Assembly (NCBI GenBank): GCA_963748315.1
Contig: CAVVIK010000006.1
Location: 372,001-436,000, forward strand
DNA from: DASPHG01 sp963748315
Lineage (GTDB): Bacteria; Actinomycetota; Thermoleophilia; Solirubrobacterales; Thermoleophilaceae
Direction: 5' to 3'
Length of the DNA stretch: 64,000 nt
Of the stretch, positions 25,079 to 34,999 are shown one piece after another. Below the pieces are notes generated by a model, which did not search any database, had not been told where the DNA came from, and saw only the letters and a list, made by a program, of their open reading frames with translations. Every line of letters starts with the position of its first letter. Position 1 is the stretch's first letter. Position numbers and translations under genes: made by a program.

Positions 25079-26455
25079 GTGACTGTAGACGACGGACCGC
25101 GCCGCGGCCGGCCGCGCTCCACCAAGCGCGACCTGGAGCGATACGCCGGCCTCTTCGCCTCGCGGACGCAGGTCATGAAGTCGTCCGCGATGCGCGACCT
25201 GATGGCGGTGACCGCACGCCCCGAGGTGATCTCGCTCGCCGGCGGGCTGCCCGACACGAGCAGCTTCCCCCCGGAGACGTTCGCCGCGGTGGCGCAGCGG
25301 ATCGCGCGCGAGTCGTGCGCGAAGGCGCTTCAGTACGGCCCCACCGAGGGACTGGCCGAAACCAAGGCCTGCATCGCGCAGGTGATGCACGCCGACGGCG
25401 GCATGCGCATCGACCCGGACCACCTCATCGTCACGACCGGCGGCCAGCAGGTGATCGACCTGGTGACGAAGACGCTGATCGACCCGGGCGACGTGATCAT
25501 CGCCGAGGCACCGACCTACCCCGGCGCCGTGCCGACGTTCTCCTCGTACGAGGCCGACGTGGTGCAGATCGAGATGGACTCGGACGGCATGCGTATCGAC
25601 CTGCTCGAGGAGCGGCTCGCCGAGCTCGAGCGCGAAGGACGGCGGCCGAAGTTCATCTACACCGTCCCGAGCTTCCAGAACCCGGCGGGTGTGACGATGT
25701 CGCTCGAACGGCGCCGGCGACTGGTCGAACTGGCCGCGGAGCGCGAGATCCTCGTGCTCGAGGACAACCCCTACGGGTTGCTCCGTTACGAGGGCCAGCC
25801 GCTCCCGCCCCTGTATGCGCTCGACGGTGGCGTCTATGTGATGTACCTCGGCACGTTCTCGAAGATCCTCTCGCCGGGAATCAGGCTGGGATGGGTCGCG
25901 GCGCCCGCGCCCGTGCTGGAGAAGATCAACCTCGGCAAGCAAGCTGCCGACCTCTGCACCTCGACGCTCTCGCAGCTCATGGTGCAGGCGTACTTCGAGG
26001 AATCGCGCTGGCAGGACTACGTCGAGTCGCTGACCGAGATCTACCGGGCGCGTCGCGACACGATGCTCGACGCGCTCGCCGAATTCTTTCCGCCGGAGGC
26101 CGAGTGGACGCGGCCCGCCGGCGGGCTCTTCATCTGGGCCACGCTGCCCGACTACATCGACACGACCGACCTGCTCGCAAGGGCGCTGCGCGACAACGTC
26201 GCCTTCGTACCCGGCGAGGCCGCGTACCTCGACGGGCGCGGGCGCAACGCGATGCGGCTGAACTTCTCGGCGTCCGACGAGGAGTCGATCAGGGAGGGGA
26301 TCCGCCGCATCGGCAAGGTCGTCGCCGAGCAGGTCGCGCTCTACGGCACCCTTACCGGCCGCCCGGCGCCGCGGCCCGCAGCCGCCCCCGAGCCGCGGCC
26401 CGCCGAGCCCGGCGAGGCGCAGGTCGTCCCCCTCCGGCGGCGGAAGGCGCAGTGA
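25079..26455 (+). CDS. PLP-dependent aminotransferase, class I/II (LysN/2-aminoadipate type)
   Basis: A 458-aa fold-type I aminotransferase starting at GTG 25079. The pattern SLAGGLPDTSSFPPETF, QYGPTEGLAETK, VTTGGQQVIDLV, FQNPAGVTMS and LVLEDNPYGLLRYEG is that of the LysN/KAT-like group related to MocR effector domains. The PLP lysine is K262 in YLGTFSKILSPGIRLGW. A Pro/Ala-rich tail of ~35 residues (PAPRPAAAPEPRPAEPGE) is unusual for the family. Its stop overlaps the start of the D-Ala-D-Ala ligase gene, so it may supply or interconvert an amino acid for that enzyme. The precise substrate is unknown. Confidence 0.88.
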   Translation: MTVDDGPRRGRPRSTKRDLERYAGLFASRTQVMKSSAMRDLMAVTARPEVISLAGGLPDTSSFPPETFAAVAQRIARESCAKALQYGPTEGLAETKACIAQVMHADGGMRIDPDHLIVTTGGQQVIDLVTKTLIDPGDVIIAEAPTYPGAVPTFSSYEADVVQIEMDSDGMRIDLLEERLAELEREGRRPKFIYTVPSFQNPAGVTMSLERRRRLVELAAEREILVLEDNPYGLLRYEGQPLPPLYALDGGVYVMYLGTFSKILSPGIRLGWVAAPAPVLEKINLGKQAADLCTSTLSQLMVQAYFEESRWQDYVESLTEIYRARRDTMLDALAEFFPPEAEWTRPAGGLFIWATLPDYIDTTDLLARALRDNVAFVPGEAAYLDGRGRNAMRLNFSASDEESIREGIRRIGKVVAEQVALYGTLTGRPAPRPAAAPEPRPAEPGEAQVVPLRRRKAQ

Positions 26456-27402
26456 AGGTCGCCGTCCTCAAGGGCGGCAGCTCGCTCGAGCGCCAGGTGT
26501 CGCTCCGCTCCGGCGGCCGGGTCGAGGACGCGCTCGAGGGGCTGGGACACGAGGCGCTCGCGATCGACGTCGGGCCCGACCTGATCGAGCAGCTGCGCAG
26601 CGGCGCCCCGGATGTCGCGTTCCTCGCACTGCACGGGCGAAACGGCGAGGACGGCACGGTCCAGGAGCTGCTCGAGATCGTCGGCATCCCGTACACGGGG
26701 TCCGGGGTGCTCGCCTGCATCCGCTGCATGGACAAGGTGCTGGCGAAGCACCTGCTCGTCGAGGCGGGCGTTCCGACGCCCGAGTTCTTCGCCTTCAGTG
26801 AGCTTGCCTTCCGCGAGTTGGGGGCGGCCGAGGCGCTGCCCCAGATCGAGGAGCGGCTGGCGTTCCCGATCGTGGTCAAGCCCGCCGCGCAGGGGTCCGC
26901 GCTCGGCATCAAGTTCGCCCGGACGGCGGACGACGTGCCGGCCGCGCTGGTGAACGCGTTCTCCTATGACGACAAGGTCCTGCTCGAGCGCCACATCGAC
27001 GGGCGCGAGCTCGCGGTCTCGATGATCGAGCAGGGCGGCGAGCCGTTCGCGCTTCCGATCGTCGAAGCGCTCCCGCGCGACGAGGACTTCTTCGACTTCG
27101 AGGCCCGTTACGAGATCGGGCGAACCGAGTACCGCTGTCCGCCGGAGCTCTCAGACGCGGAGACCGCGGCGGTGGAGGACGCCGCCCGGGCGACGTGGAA
27201 GGTGCTCGGCTGCCAGGGCTTCGCGCGCGCGGACATCATGCTGCCCGAGGGCGGGGAGCCGCAGGTGCTCGAGGTCAACGCGACCCCGGGACTGACCGAG
27301 ACGTCGCTCCTTCCGATGGCGTGCGAGGCCGCCGGCATCGGCTTCGACCAGTTCGTCGAGCGCGCCCTCGAGCTGGCCATCGCCGCGCGCGGGCCTCGTT
27401 AG
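26452..27402 (+). CDS. D-alanine-D-alanine ligase family protein (copy 1)
   Basis: A 316-aa ATP-grasp ligase, start GTG 26452 overlapping the aminotransferase stop (GTGA). VAVLKGGSSLERQVSLRSG, LHGRNGEDGTVQELLEI, CMDKVLAKHLL, VVKPAAQGSALGIKFA, the omega-loop FFDFEARYEIGRTEYRCP and VLEVNATPGLTETSLLP match Ddl. The loop carries the aromatic Tyr rather than His, favouring D-Ala-D-Ala over D-Ala-D-Lac. The S-S-x-G ATP loop reads QGSALG instead of the usual GSSVG, so it is somewhat divergent. A second, more canonical Ddl is at 61424. The two may divide duties between peptidoglycan and another dipeptide-like product. Confidence 0.88.
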   Translation: MKVAVLKGGSSLERQVSLRSGGRVEDALEGLGHEALAIDVGPDLIEQLRSGAPDVAFLALHGRNGEDGTVQELLEIVGIPYTGSGVLACIRCMDKVLAKHLLVEAGVPTPEFFAFSELAFRELGAAEALPQIEERLAFPIVVKPAAQGSALGIKFARTADDVPAALVNAFSYDDKVLLERHIDGRELAVSMIEQGGEPFALPIVEALPRDEDFFDFEARYEIGRTEYRCPPELSDAETAAVEDAARATWKVLGCQGFARADIMLPEGGEPQVLEVNATPGLTETSLLPMACEAAGIGFDQFVERALELAIAARGPR

Positions 27403-27905
27403 GAAGTAGCGGGGCCTCCGCCCTCTTCCATGAAGTCCTCGGGCGTCACGTTGTCGAGGAACTCCTTGAACTTGTCGACGACCTGCTCCTCGCTCTCGTC
27501 CTCATGCTCGAACTCGATCGCCGACTCCGCGATCACGTCCTCGGCGGCGAAGATCGGCGCGCTCGTACGGACCGCTAGCGCGAGCGCGTCCGAGGGCCGC
27601 GAGTCGATCTCGACCTCACGGCCGTTCACCTGGAGCGTGATCGACGCGTAGAAGGTGTTCTCGCGCAGCTCGGTCACGGAGACGCGGCTGCACGACACCT
27701 CCATCTCGGTGAGCATGTCGTTGATCAGGTCGTGGGTCATCGGGCGCGGGGTGTTCGCGCCCTGGAGCTTCATCAGAATCGCCGCCGCCTCCGGGTGGCC
27801 GATCCAGATCGGGAGAAACTTGTTCCCGTCACGGGTCTTGAGCAGGACGATCGGCTGCTTGCCGACCATGTCGAAGCTCACGCCGTAGATGACCATCTCC
27901 TGCAT
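27399..27905 (-). CDS. Bifunctional nuclease-domain protein (BFN/DUF151)
   Basis: A 168-aa protein of the DUF151/bifunctional nuclease family found widely in Actinobacteria and in plants. Family blocks are VLLKTRDGNKFLPIWIGHPEA, RPMTHDLINDMLTEM, TFYASITLQVNGREVEIDSRPSDALALAVRT (in parts) and the acidic C-terminal tail with EEQVVDKFKEFLDNV. The biochemical role in bacteria is uncertain. Its stop overlaps the convergent ddl stop by 4 bp. Confidence 0.93.
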   Translation of the reverse strand: MQEMVIYGVSFDMVGKQPIVLLKTRDGNKFLPIWIGHPEAAAILMKLQGANTPRPMTHDLINDMLTEMEVSCSRVSVTELRENTFYASITLQVNGREVEIDSRPSDALALAVRTSAPIFAAEDVIAESAIEFEHEDESEEQVVDKFKEFLDNVTPEDFMEEGGGPATS

Positions 27906-27950
27906 GGTTATTCGGAGTGTAGGCCGGAGCGCGGCCCGTCGGCAGCGACG

Positions 27951-28184
27951 CTAGGCGCTCGGATGGGCCAGCAGCCGCCAGCCGACCAGGTCGCCGGAGT
28001 CCGTCTCGGCGATACCCATCGCGCCGACCTCGATGTCCTTCCAGAGCTGCGCGTCGGGCACGGCGAACTCGGTGCCGTCGTACTCGGCGGAGCGCAGCGT
28101 GACCGTCTGGCGGTCGACCACCTTCGCGGTCACCACTCCCTCGACCCAGCGCCGGCTCGGCGCGCTTTCGTCGATGTGCGTCAT
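27951..28184 (-). CDS. Small hypothetical protein
   Basis: A 77-aa protein starting MTHIDESAPSRRWVEG at 28184. Short beta-rich stretches (VVTAKVVDRQTVTLRSA, TEFAVPDAQLWKDIEVGAMG) suggest a small OB- or SH3-like barrel. No known family is recognised. It is divergent from the glycosyltransferase at 28213 with only 28 bp between starts, and 45 bp upstream of the BFN gene, with which it may be co-transcribed. Confidence 0.55.
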   Translation of the reverse strand: MTHIDESAPSRRWVEGVVTAKVVDRQTVTLRSAEYDGTEFAVPDAQLWKDIEVGAMGIAETDSGDLVGWRLLAHPSA

Positions 28185-28212
28185 CGCAACCCCGCCACGT
28201 AGGGTGATCCGG

Positions 28213-29536
28213 ATGCGCCAGCGTGTCGATGCGACATCCGTCCAGCGCATGCCGTTCCGCCGGGGTCTGCTGCTGGTCCTGGCGCTGGCGCTGGCGGTTC
28301 GCGTGCTGACGATCGTCCTGACGCCGGGGTTCACGCCCGAAACCGACGCGCTCGACTACGACCGCCATGGCGTCTCCATCGCCGTCGACGGCAGCTACCC
28401 CTCGACCGTCCTGGCACCCGGCGGCGGCCCGACCGCCTTCCGGCCGCCCGCAATGCCGGTCGCGCTCGGTGGGCTTTACGAAGTCGTGGGCGTCGACTCC
28501 GAACGCGCGCGCTGGCGGGCCGGGCGCATCCTCGAGGCAGTGCTGGGTACGGTGGCCGTCGCGCTGATCGCGTCTGATCGCTCTGCGGCTGTGGGGACCC
28601 GCGGCCGGCCTCTTGTCCGCGTTCATCGCGGCGCTCTATCCCCCTCTTGTGCTCATCGGATCGTCCCTCATGGCCGAGCCGCTCTACATCGTCCTGTTGC
28701 TCGGCGCGGTGTTGGCAGCGCTGATGAGCCGGGACGCACAGCACCCGCTGCGGTGGGCGGCGTTGGCCGGCGGCTTGGCGGGGCTCGCCGCGCTCACCCG
28801 CAGCAACGGCCTGGCGGTGCTACTGCCACTCGCGGTGCTCGTGTGGGCCATGCGACCGCGTTGGAGCCGGCGCGCGCTCGCGGCGCCCGCGGTACTCCTA
28901 GCTGTGACGGCGCTCGTACTTGCGCCGTGGACCGTGCGGAACGCGAGCGTTCTGGATGCATTCGTGCCGGTCAGCACCCAGAGCGGCTATGCGTTCGCCG
29001 GTACCTACAACGACGAGGCGCGCGACCACCCGCGCTTCCCGACGATCTGGGTTCCGCCGTGGCGGGTGGAGGCGATGCAGACGGCTTATGCGGACCGGAG
29101 CCTGGACGAGGTCGAGCTCTCCGCAGAGCTGCGCGACCGCGCCGTGGACTACGTCCGCGACAACCCCGGCTACCTCGCCGAGGTCATGGGGCACAACGTG
29201 CTCCGCCTGCTCAACCTCGAGGGCCCGGCAATCGAGCGCTACCTCGCCCCCCTCGAGGGCTACCCAGTCGAGCTCGTCAACGTCAGCGTCTACGCCTTCT
29301 GGCTGCTAGCGCTCGTCGCGACGGCGGGTGCATTCACGCGCGCTGCGCGGCGCGCGCCGGTCGCGCTCTGGGGAGTGCCGCTCTTCGCGGCACTCAGTTG
29401 CATCCTGTTCCTGGGGCTGACGCGGTACCGATCGCCGGCCGATCCGTTCCTGGTGATGCTGGCGTCACTCGCGTTGCTCGCCGCCTGGGAACGGCGCCGC
29501 CGGCCACTACCATCGCCGCAATGGCCACGCAAGTAG
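28213..29536 (+). CDS. ArnT/GT39-like membrane glycosyltransferase, frameshifted
   Basis: About 440 aa and polytopic. ATG 28213 is preceded by AGGGTGA at good spacing. After the first helix (LLLVLALALAVRVLTIVL) comes an acidic ETDALDYDRHG motif, the GT-C type D/E-containing loop. The frame breaks at 28573, where one extra T explains it, and continues with ALRLWGPAAGLLSAFIAAL, GSSLMAEPLYIVLLLGA, ALTRSNGLAVLLPL and LFLGLTRYRSPADPFLVM. This is the PMT/ArnT-like topology. It begins a plus-strand set with a UGM-like FAD protein and two methyltransferases, probably for a surface glycan or glycolipid. Confidence 0.78.
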
Positions 29537-30945
29537 TCGTCCTGGGGGGCGGCCTAGCCGGACTTTCCTGCGCGTACGAGCTCTCCTGCGACGGCGCCGA
29601 GGTGACGGTGATCGAGCGCGAAGAGCACGTCGGCGGGATGGCGTCCTCGTTCGTGGACGAGACGCTGGACGAGTCGTGGTCGTACGACTTCGGGCCGCAC
29701 CGCTTTCACAGCGACGACGCGGAGCTGATCGAGCACGTAAAGCACATCCTCGGGGACAACCACCGGACGGCGCAGCGGCTGTCGCGCATCGTCCTCTTCA
29801 ACCGGTTCTTCGACTACCCGCTGCGAGCGGGCAACGTGCTGCGGAACCTGCCGTTCCGCGTACTCGTGCGTGCGTTCGCCGACTACGTCTGGGTCCGGTT
29901 CACGGAGCGGACCCGCCTCAGCAAGCACAGCGACGACAACTTCGAGGGCTGGGTCGTGAAGCGCTTCGGCCGCACGCTCTACAACCTTTTCTTCGGGCGC
30001 TACACGGAGAAGGCGTGGAAGATGCCGCCCACCCAGATCTCGGGGGACTGGGCGAGCCAGCGCATCTCCCTGCTGAGCCTCGGCGACACCGTCCGCAAGA
30101 CCCTGTTTCGGCCACTCAAGGGACAGAGCCCGCGGACGCTGGTCACCGCCTTCCTCTACCCCGACCGCGGCGGCATCGGCGAGCTCGCTCGCGGCTACGT
30201 GCGCGCCATCGAGTCGCGTGGCGGCACGGTCATCACGGGCGCCCCGGTGGTTCGGGTGAACCGGAGTGGCGACCGCGTGATCAGCGTGCGCTACGGCGGC
30301 GCTGACCCGGGCGAGGTGGAAGCCGACCACTACATCTCGACCATCCCGATCACCGCGCTCGCGCGGTCCGTTCGCCCGAAGGCGCCCCCGGAAGTGGGCA
30401 CTGCCATCGCGGGCCTCAAGTACATCTCGATCATCTTCGTCTACCTGCAGGTGGACAAGCCGCAGGTGTCACCGGACAGCTGGCTCTACCTCCCCGAACA
30501 CCACCTCACCGTCCACCGCATCTCGGAATTCAAGAACTTCAGCCCGACCGCCGCGCCACCCGGGAAGACCTGCGTCTGCGCCGAGATCACCTGCCGCATC
30601 GGCGACGAGCACTGGCGTGCGAGCGACGACGAGCTGGTCGCGACCGCCACCGCTGACCTGGAGGCGATCGACCTGCTCGAGCCGGGTGAGGTCATCGGCG
30701 CGTTCGTCAAGCGGATCCCGTACGCCTACCCCGTCTACGACCTGGAGTACAAGGAGCACCTGGAGCCGGTCCTCGATTTCGTCCACTCGCTCGAGAACAT
30801 CCGGACCGGCGGGCGCCAGGGCCTGTTCCGTTACAACAACATGGACCAGTCGATCGAGATGGGACGGCGCATGGCATGGTCCGTGCTCGCCGGTCGCGAC
30901 ACCGGCCATGAGGCGGTCGCCACCGAGGCCGAATACTTCGGTTGA
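29521..30945 (+). CDS. FAD-dependent oxidoreductase, UDP-galactopyranose-mutase/amine-oxidase-like
   Basis: A 474-aa flavoprotein with an intact frame; its ATG overlaps the previous gene by 16 bp. The dinucleotide-binding motif VVVLGGGLAGLSCAYELS is at residues 5-22, followed by VTVIEREEHVGGMASSF. GPHRFHSDD, YTEKAWKMPPTQISGDWASQR and NIRTGGRQGLFRYNNMDQS (near the C-terminus) are shared with NAD/FAD proteins found in O-antigen and sugar clusters related to UDP-galactopyranose mutase. A protoporphyrinogen-oxidase-like desaturase is an alternative. The neighbours suggest nucleotide-sugar or lipid-linked sugar modification. Confidence 0.82.
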   Translation: MATQVVVLGGGLAGLSCAYELSCDGAEVTVIEREEHVGGMASSFVDETLDESWSYDFGPHRFHSDDAELIEHVKHILGDNHRTAQRLSRIVLFNRFFDYPLRAGNVLRNLPFRVLVRAFADYVWVRFTERTRLSKHSDDNFEGWVVKRFGRTLYNLFFGRYTEKAWKMPPTQISGDWASQRISLLSLGDTVRKTLFRPLKGQSPRTLVTAFLYPDRGGIGELARGYVRAIESRGGTVITGAPVVRVNRSGDRVISVRYGGADPGEVEADHYISTIPITALARSVRPKAPPEVGTAIAGLKYISIIFVYLQVDKPQVSPDSWLYLPEHHLTVHRISEFKNFSPTAAPPGKTCVCAEITCRIGDEHWRASDDELVATATADLEAIDLLEPGEVIGAFVKRIPYAYPVYDLEYKEHLEPVLDFVHSLENIRTGGRQGLFRYNNMDQSIEMGRRMAWSVLAGRDTGHEAVATEAEYFG

Positions 30946-31826
30946 CGTTGGCCGTGACACGGTGCCGCGTCTGCGGCAGCGAGCGGTTCAGGTCGCAGTT
31001 CCGGGAGGGAAGCCACGAGGTGCGCCGCTGCGAGGTCTGCGGATTCGTGTGGGTCAGTCCGAGGCTCGACGACGCCGAGCTGCTGGCGCTCTACAACAGC
31101 GAGCGGTATTGGCGATCGGATTCTCCGCGCACCGTCGGCTACGGCGACTACCGCGGCGACGCCGAGCTCTACCTGCGCACCTTCCGGCGGCGGCTCGGAC
31201 GCGCGTTGCGCGACGGCCCGAGCGGGGGGCGGGCACTCGACGTCGGGTGCGGCGCCGGCTACTGCCTCGCGGTCCTCGCCGAGCGAGGCTTCGACGTGTA
31301 CGGCGTCGAGGTGTCCGCGACGATCGCGCGTGAGGCGGAGGCGAGAGTCGGGGCGGAACGCGTCCATGTCGGAACGCTGGAGACGAGCCCACACTCGCCG
31401 GACTCGTTCGACCTCGTGACGATGTGGGACGTCGTCGAGCACGTCGTCGATCCTCGTGCGCTGCTCGAGCGGGCACGTCAGCTGCTGCGCCCGGACGGGT
31501 TGCTCGTGGTCGAGACGCAGAACGTCAACAGCCCGTTCGCTCGGTTGCTCGGGCGTCGTTGGCACCACTACAAGCACGACGAGCACCTCTCCCACTTTGC
31601 GCCCGCGACGATCTCGCGACTGCTGCAGGAGGTGGGCTTCCGGGTCGAGGCGATCACGCCGCGGTTCGCCGGAAAGTATGTGTCGGGGGAGTTCGTGGCC
31701 GAGCGTTCGGGCCGACTGCATCCCGCGCTCGCTCGCGTGCTTCAGCCTCTCGCGAGGATTGGACGGCGCGGGGCTTACGTCAACGTCATGGACGAAATCC
31801 TCGTGCTGGCGCGACCGGCGGCCTGA
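30942..31826 (+). CDS. Class I SAM methyltransferase with N-terminal zinc-binding motif
   Basis: A 294-aa protein. The TTG at 30942 overlaps the previous stop (TTGA); GTG 30954 is an alternative start. Two CxxC pairs at the N-terminus (TRCRVCGSERF, VRRCEVCGFVWVSPR) form a zinc knuckle as in sugar-modifying methyltransferases of this type. The SAM motif is ALDVGCGAGYCLAVLAERG, followed by FDLVTMWDVVEHVVDP and VETQNVNSPFARLLG. It probably methylates a sugar or other envelope intermediate made by the neighbouring glycosyltransferase and UGM-like genes. The exact acceptor is unknown. Confidence 0.87.
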   Translation: MTLAVTRCRVCGSERFRSQFREGSHEVRRCEVCGFVWVSPRLDDAELLALYNSERYWRSDSPRTVGYGDYRGDAELYLRTFRRRLGRALRDGPSGGRALDVGCGAGYCLAVLAERGFDVYGVEVSATIAREAEARVGAERVHVGTLETSPHSPDSFDLVTMWDVVEHVVDPRALLERARQLLRPDGLLVVETQNVNSPFARLLGRRWHHYKHDEHLSHFAPATISRLLQEVGFRVEAITPRFAGKYVSGEFVAERSGRLHPALARVLQPLARIGRRGAYVNVMDEILVLARPAA

Positions 31827-31828
31827 CC

Positions 31829-32659
<831 letters not shown>

Positions 32660-32684
32660 GCTGCGAGAGCGCGATGATAGCCCC

Positions 32685-33240
32685 ATGACGGCGCCTGTCC
32701 TCAGCCAGGTCCGGGTCGCCGCGGATCCCGCGGCATGGCGGGACGCCGGGTTCTCGGTGACGGGCACGAGCATGTCGGTCGACGGCGTCTCGATCGAGTT
32801 CGTGCAGGGACGAGCACGGAATCATCGGCTGGACACTTTCCGATGAAGCATCGGATCTCCCCACGGCAGCACACGCGAACGGCGTCACGGAGATCGACCA
32901 CGTGGTCATGCTCACGCCATCCCTCGAGCGGACGATCGAGGAGCTGGAGGACCAGGGGCTCGAGCTCCGCCGAATCCGCGAGGGCGAGACCGGCATGGGC
33001 ACCTACCGGCAGGCGTTCTTCCGCGTGGGGCGACCCATCCTCGAGGTCGTGGAAGCCGACGGGCCGGCCCGCTTCTGGGGCATCACGTTCACGACGGCCG
33101 ACATCGACGCCGCCGCCGAGCTTCTCGGCGACAAACTCGGGCGAGTGAAGGACGCGGTCCAGCCCGGCCGCCGGATCGCGACCGTGCGCAAGGAGGCCGG
33201 TCTCGGCCTCCCGGTCGCCCTTATTAGCCCGAAGCCCTAG
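32685..33240 (+). CDS. VOC (glyoxalase/bleomycin-resistance-like) protein, frameshifted
   Basis: About 185 aa in two VOC-like halves. The first part reads MTAPVLSQVRVAADPAAWRD from ATG 32685 up to SIEFVQG. A missing base near 32813 shifts the frame, after which EHGIIGWTLSDEASDLP, EIDHVVMLTPSLERTIEELE, FRVGRPILEVVEADGPARFWG and TFTTADIDAAAELLG follow. Paired beta-alpha-beta-beta-beta modules with D/E and H ligands fit the vicinal oxygen chelate fold. The substrate is unknown. The stop shares CTAG with the convergent parB stop. Confidence 0.72.
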
Positions 33241-34108
33241 GCCGCGAGGTCGCGCAACACGCGCTCGGCGAGCTCAATCGCCTCGCGCGGCTCGTCGAAC
33301 TCGAACTCGGCGCGGAAGCCGGAGCCCGTCTTCTTCACGCGCACCGGCCGTCCGAGTGCGGCGGTGAGCGCATCCTCCGCTGCACCAATGGCGTCGGCCA
33401 GGTCTGGATGCAGGACGATGGGCGCCTTCTCCTTTCCGGCTCCTGGCCCCACGTCTTCGCGCGCCGCTCGGTCTCGCGCACGGACCAGCCCTGAGCGACC
33501 GCGGAGCGCGCGAGCTGGCGCTGCGCGCCGTGGTCCTTGCACATCAGGACCGCGCGGCCGTGGCCCTCGCTGAGCTCTCCGGCCTCCAACATCGCGAGCG
33601 CCTCGTCGGGAAGCCCGAGCAGCCGGATCAGGTTCGAGATCGCGACGCGACTGCGGCCGAGGCGGCGGGCGAGCTCCTCCTTCGTGATGCCGAGGTCCTC
33701 CACTAGGGTCGCGCAAGCGCGCGCCTCCTCGACCGGGTTCAGGTCCTCGCGGGCCATGTTCTCGATCAGCGCGAGCTCGAGCCGGTCGGACTCGCCGGCG
33801 TCGCGGACGAGCGCGGGCACCTGCTCGAGGTCGGCCATCTTCGCGGCGCGGAGGCGGCGCTCCCCTGCGATCAGCTCGTACTCGCCGCCGGGCAGCGGGC
33901 GAACCACGAGCGGCTGCAGGATGCCGCGGGCCTTGATCGACTCGGCGAGCGCGATCAGTGCCTCGCCGCCGAACTCCTTGCGCGGCTGATCGGCGTTCGG
34001 GCGAATCAGCTCGACCGCGATGTCGCGCAACCCGGTCTCGTCGCGGTGCGATTGCGGCAGGATCGCGGCGAGCCCGCGCCCTATGCCGCGTGGGTTCGAT
34101 TCAGGCAC
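33237..34108 (-). CDS. parB: Chromosome-partitioning protein ParB, frameshifted
   Basis: ParB/Spo0J, about 290 aa, a CTPase clamp that loads at parS and organises the origin. It has the N-terminal GIGRGLAAIL, the CTP-binding and box II region (GGEYELIAGERRLRAAKMAD) with ALIENMAREDLNPVEEA, and the helix-turn-helix ITKEELARRLGRSRVAISNLIRLLGLP. After VRETERRAKTWG near 33440 the frame shifts and the dimerisation domain (APIVLHPDLADAIGAAEDAL, FDEPREAIELAERVL) continues to 33237. It overlaps parA by 8 bp. A parS-like palindrome is 1.5 kb away at the rsmG start. Confidence 0.93.
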
Positions 34109-34859
34109 GTGCGGCCACCTCCTTGGCGAGTTTCAGATAAGCGACCGATCCGGGGCAGAGCGGGTCGTGCTTCGTGATCGGCACGCCGTGGCTGGGCGCC
34201 TCGCCGATCCGCACGTTGCGCGGGATGACCGTCTCGAACACGAGCTCCGGGAAGTGCTCGCGGACCTCGCGCTCGACGTCCTGGCCGAGGCGCGTGCGTG
34301 CGTCGTGCATCGTGAGGATCATCCCGGCGACGCTGAGCTTCGGGTTGAGCTCGCGCTGGATCAGGCCGAGCGTGTCAAGCAGGCCGGCGAGGCCCTCGAG
34401 TGCGAAGTACTCGGTCTGCACCGGCACGATCACCTTGTCTGCCGCGACGAGCGCGTTGACGGTGAGCGGCCCGAGCGACGGCGGGCAGTCGAGCAGGGTG
34501 AGGAAGTAGCCGCCGCGGACCGAGCGCATGCTCTCGCCGAGACGCTGCTCGGACCCCGGCAGCCGCGGCAGCTCGACGTTCGCGCCGGCGAGGTCGGGGC
34601 TCGACGGCACGAGGTAGAGGTTCTCCACCGACGTCGCCATGACCGCCGGGTCGAGCGCGGCGCCGTCGGTGAGGCAGTCGTACACGTTCGGATGGGCGTC
34701 CTTGCCCACGCCGAGCGCAACGGTGGCGTTGCACTGCGGGTCCAGGTCGACGAGCAGCGTGCGGTAGCCGGCCTCGGCCACGCAGGCGGCGAGGTTGACG
34801 GCGGTGGTCGTCTTGCCGACGCCGCCCTTCTGGTTCGCGATCGCGTAGACGGTGCCCAT
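34101..34859 (-). CDS. parA: Chromosome-partitioning ATPase ParA (Soj)
   Basis: A 252-aa deviant-Walker ATPase with an intact frame. Residues 7-19 (IANQKGGVGKTTT) hold the Walker A with signature lysine K11 and K16. VDLDPQCNATVALG and LLDCPPSLGPLTVNAL are the A' and B motifs, and MILTMHDARTRLGQDV is the conserved C-terminal block. It works with ParB in origin segregation. The 140-bp gap upstream to rsmG presumably contains the parAB promoter; a GTGACGG...CCGTCAC inverted repeat lies there, but I do not assign it. Confidence 0.96.
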   Translation of the reverse strand: MGTVYAIANQKGGVGKTTTAVNLAACVAEAGYRTLLVDLDPQCNATVALGVGKDAHPNVYDCLTDGAALDPAVMATSVENLYLVPSSPDLAGANVELPRLPGSEQRLGESMRSVRGGYFLTLLDCPPSLGPLTVNALVAADKVIVPVQTEYFALEGLAGLLDTLGLIQRELNPKLSVAGMILTMHDARTRLGQDVEREVREHFPELVFETVIPRNVRIGEAPSHGVPITKHDPLCPGSVAYLKLAKEVAARA

Positions 34860-34999
34860 ACGCGCGCGAAGTTAGTGACGGAGGCGGTCGGAATCCGGCG
34901 GCATGCCGTAACAGTTCGGCACCGAACCGTCACCTCCTTCCGCCCATCCGACGACCATTCCGCTCTGGCCCGCCATATGCGCGGGTGGGAGCGGAGTGG

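Noticed and set aside
28033..30945. A 970-codon open frame spanning the glycosyltransferase and UGM-like gene
   Set aside because: It joins the N-terminal part of one gene, shadow frame, and the whole next gene. Family starts and the frameshift at 28573 show two separate genes.
34864..34999. GTGACGG...CCGTCAC inverted repeat upstream of parA as an operator
   Set aside because: Seven-base arms about 45 bp apart in GC-rich DNA occur easily by chance; no second copy seen.
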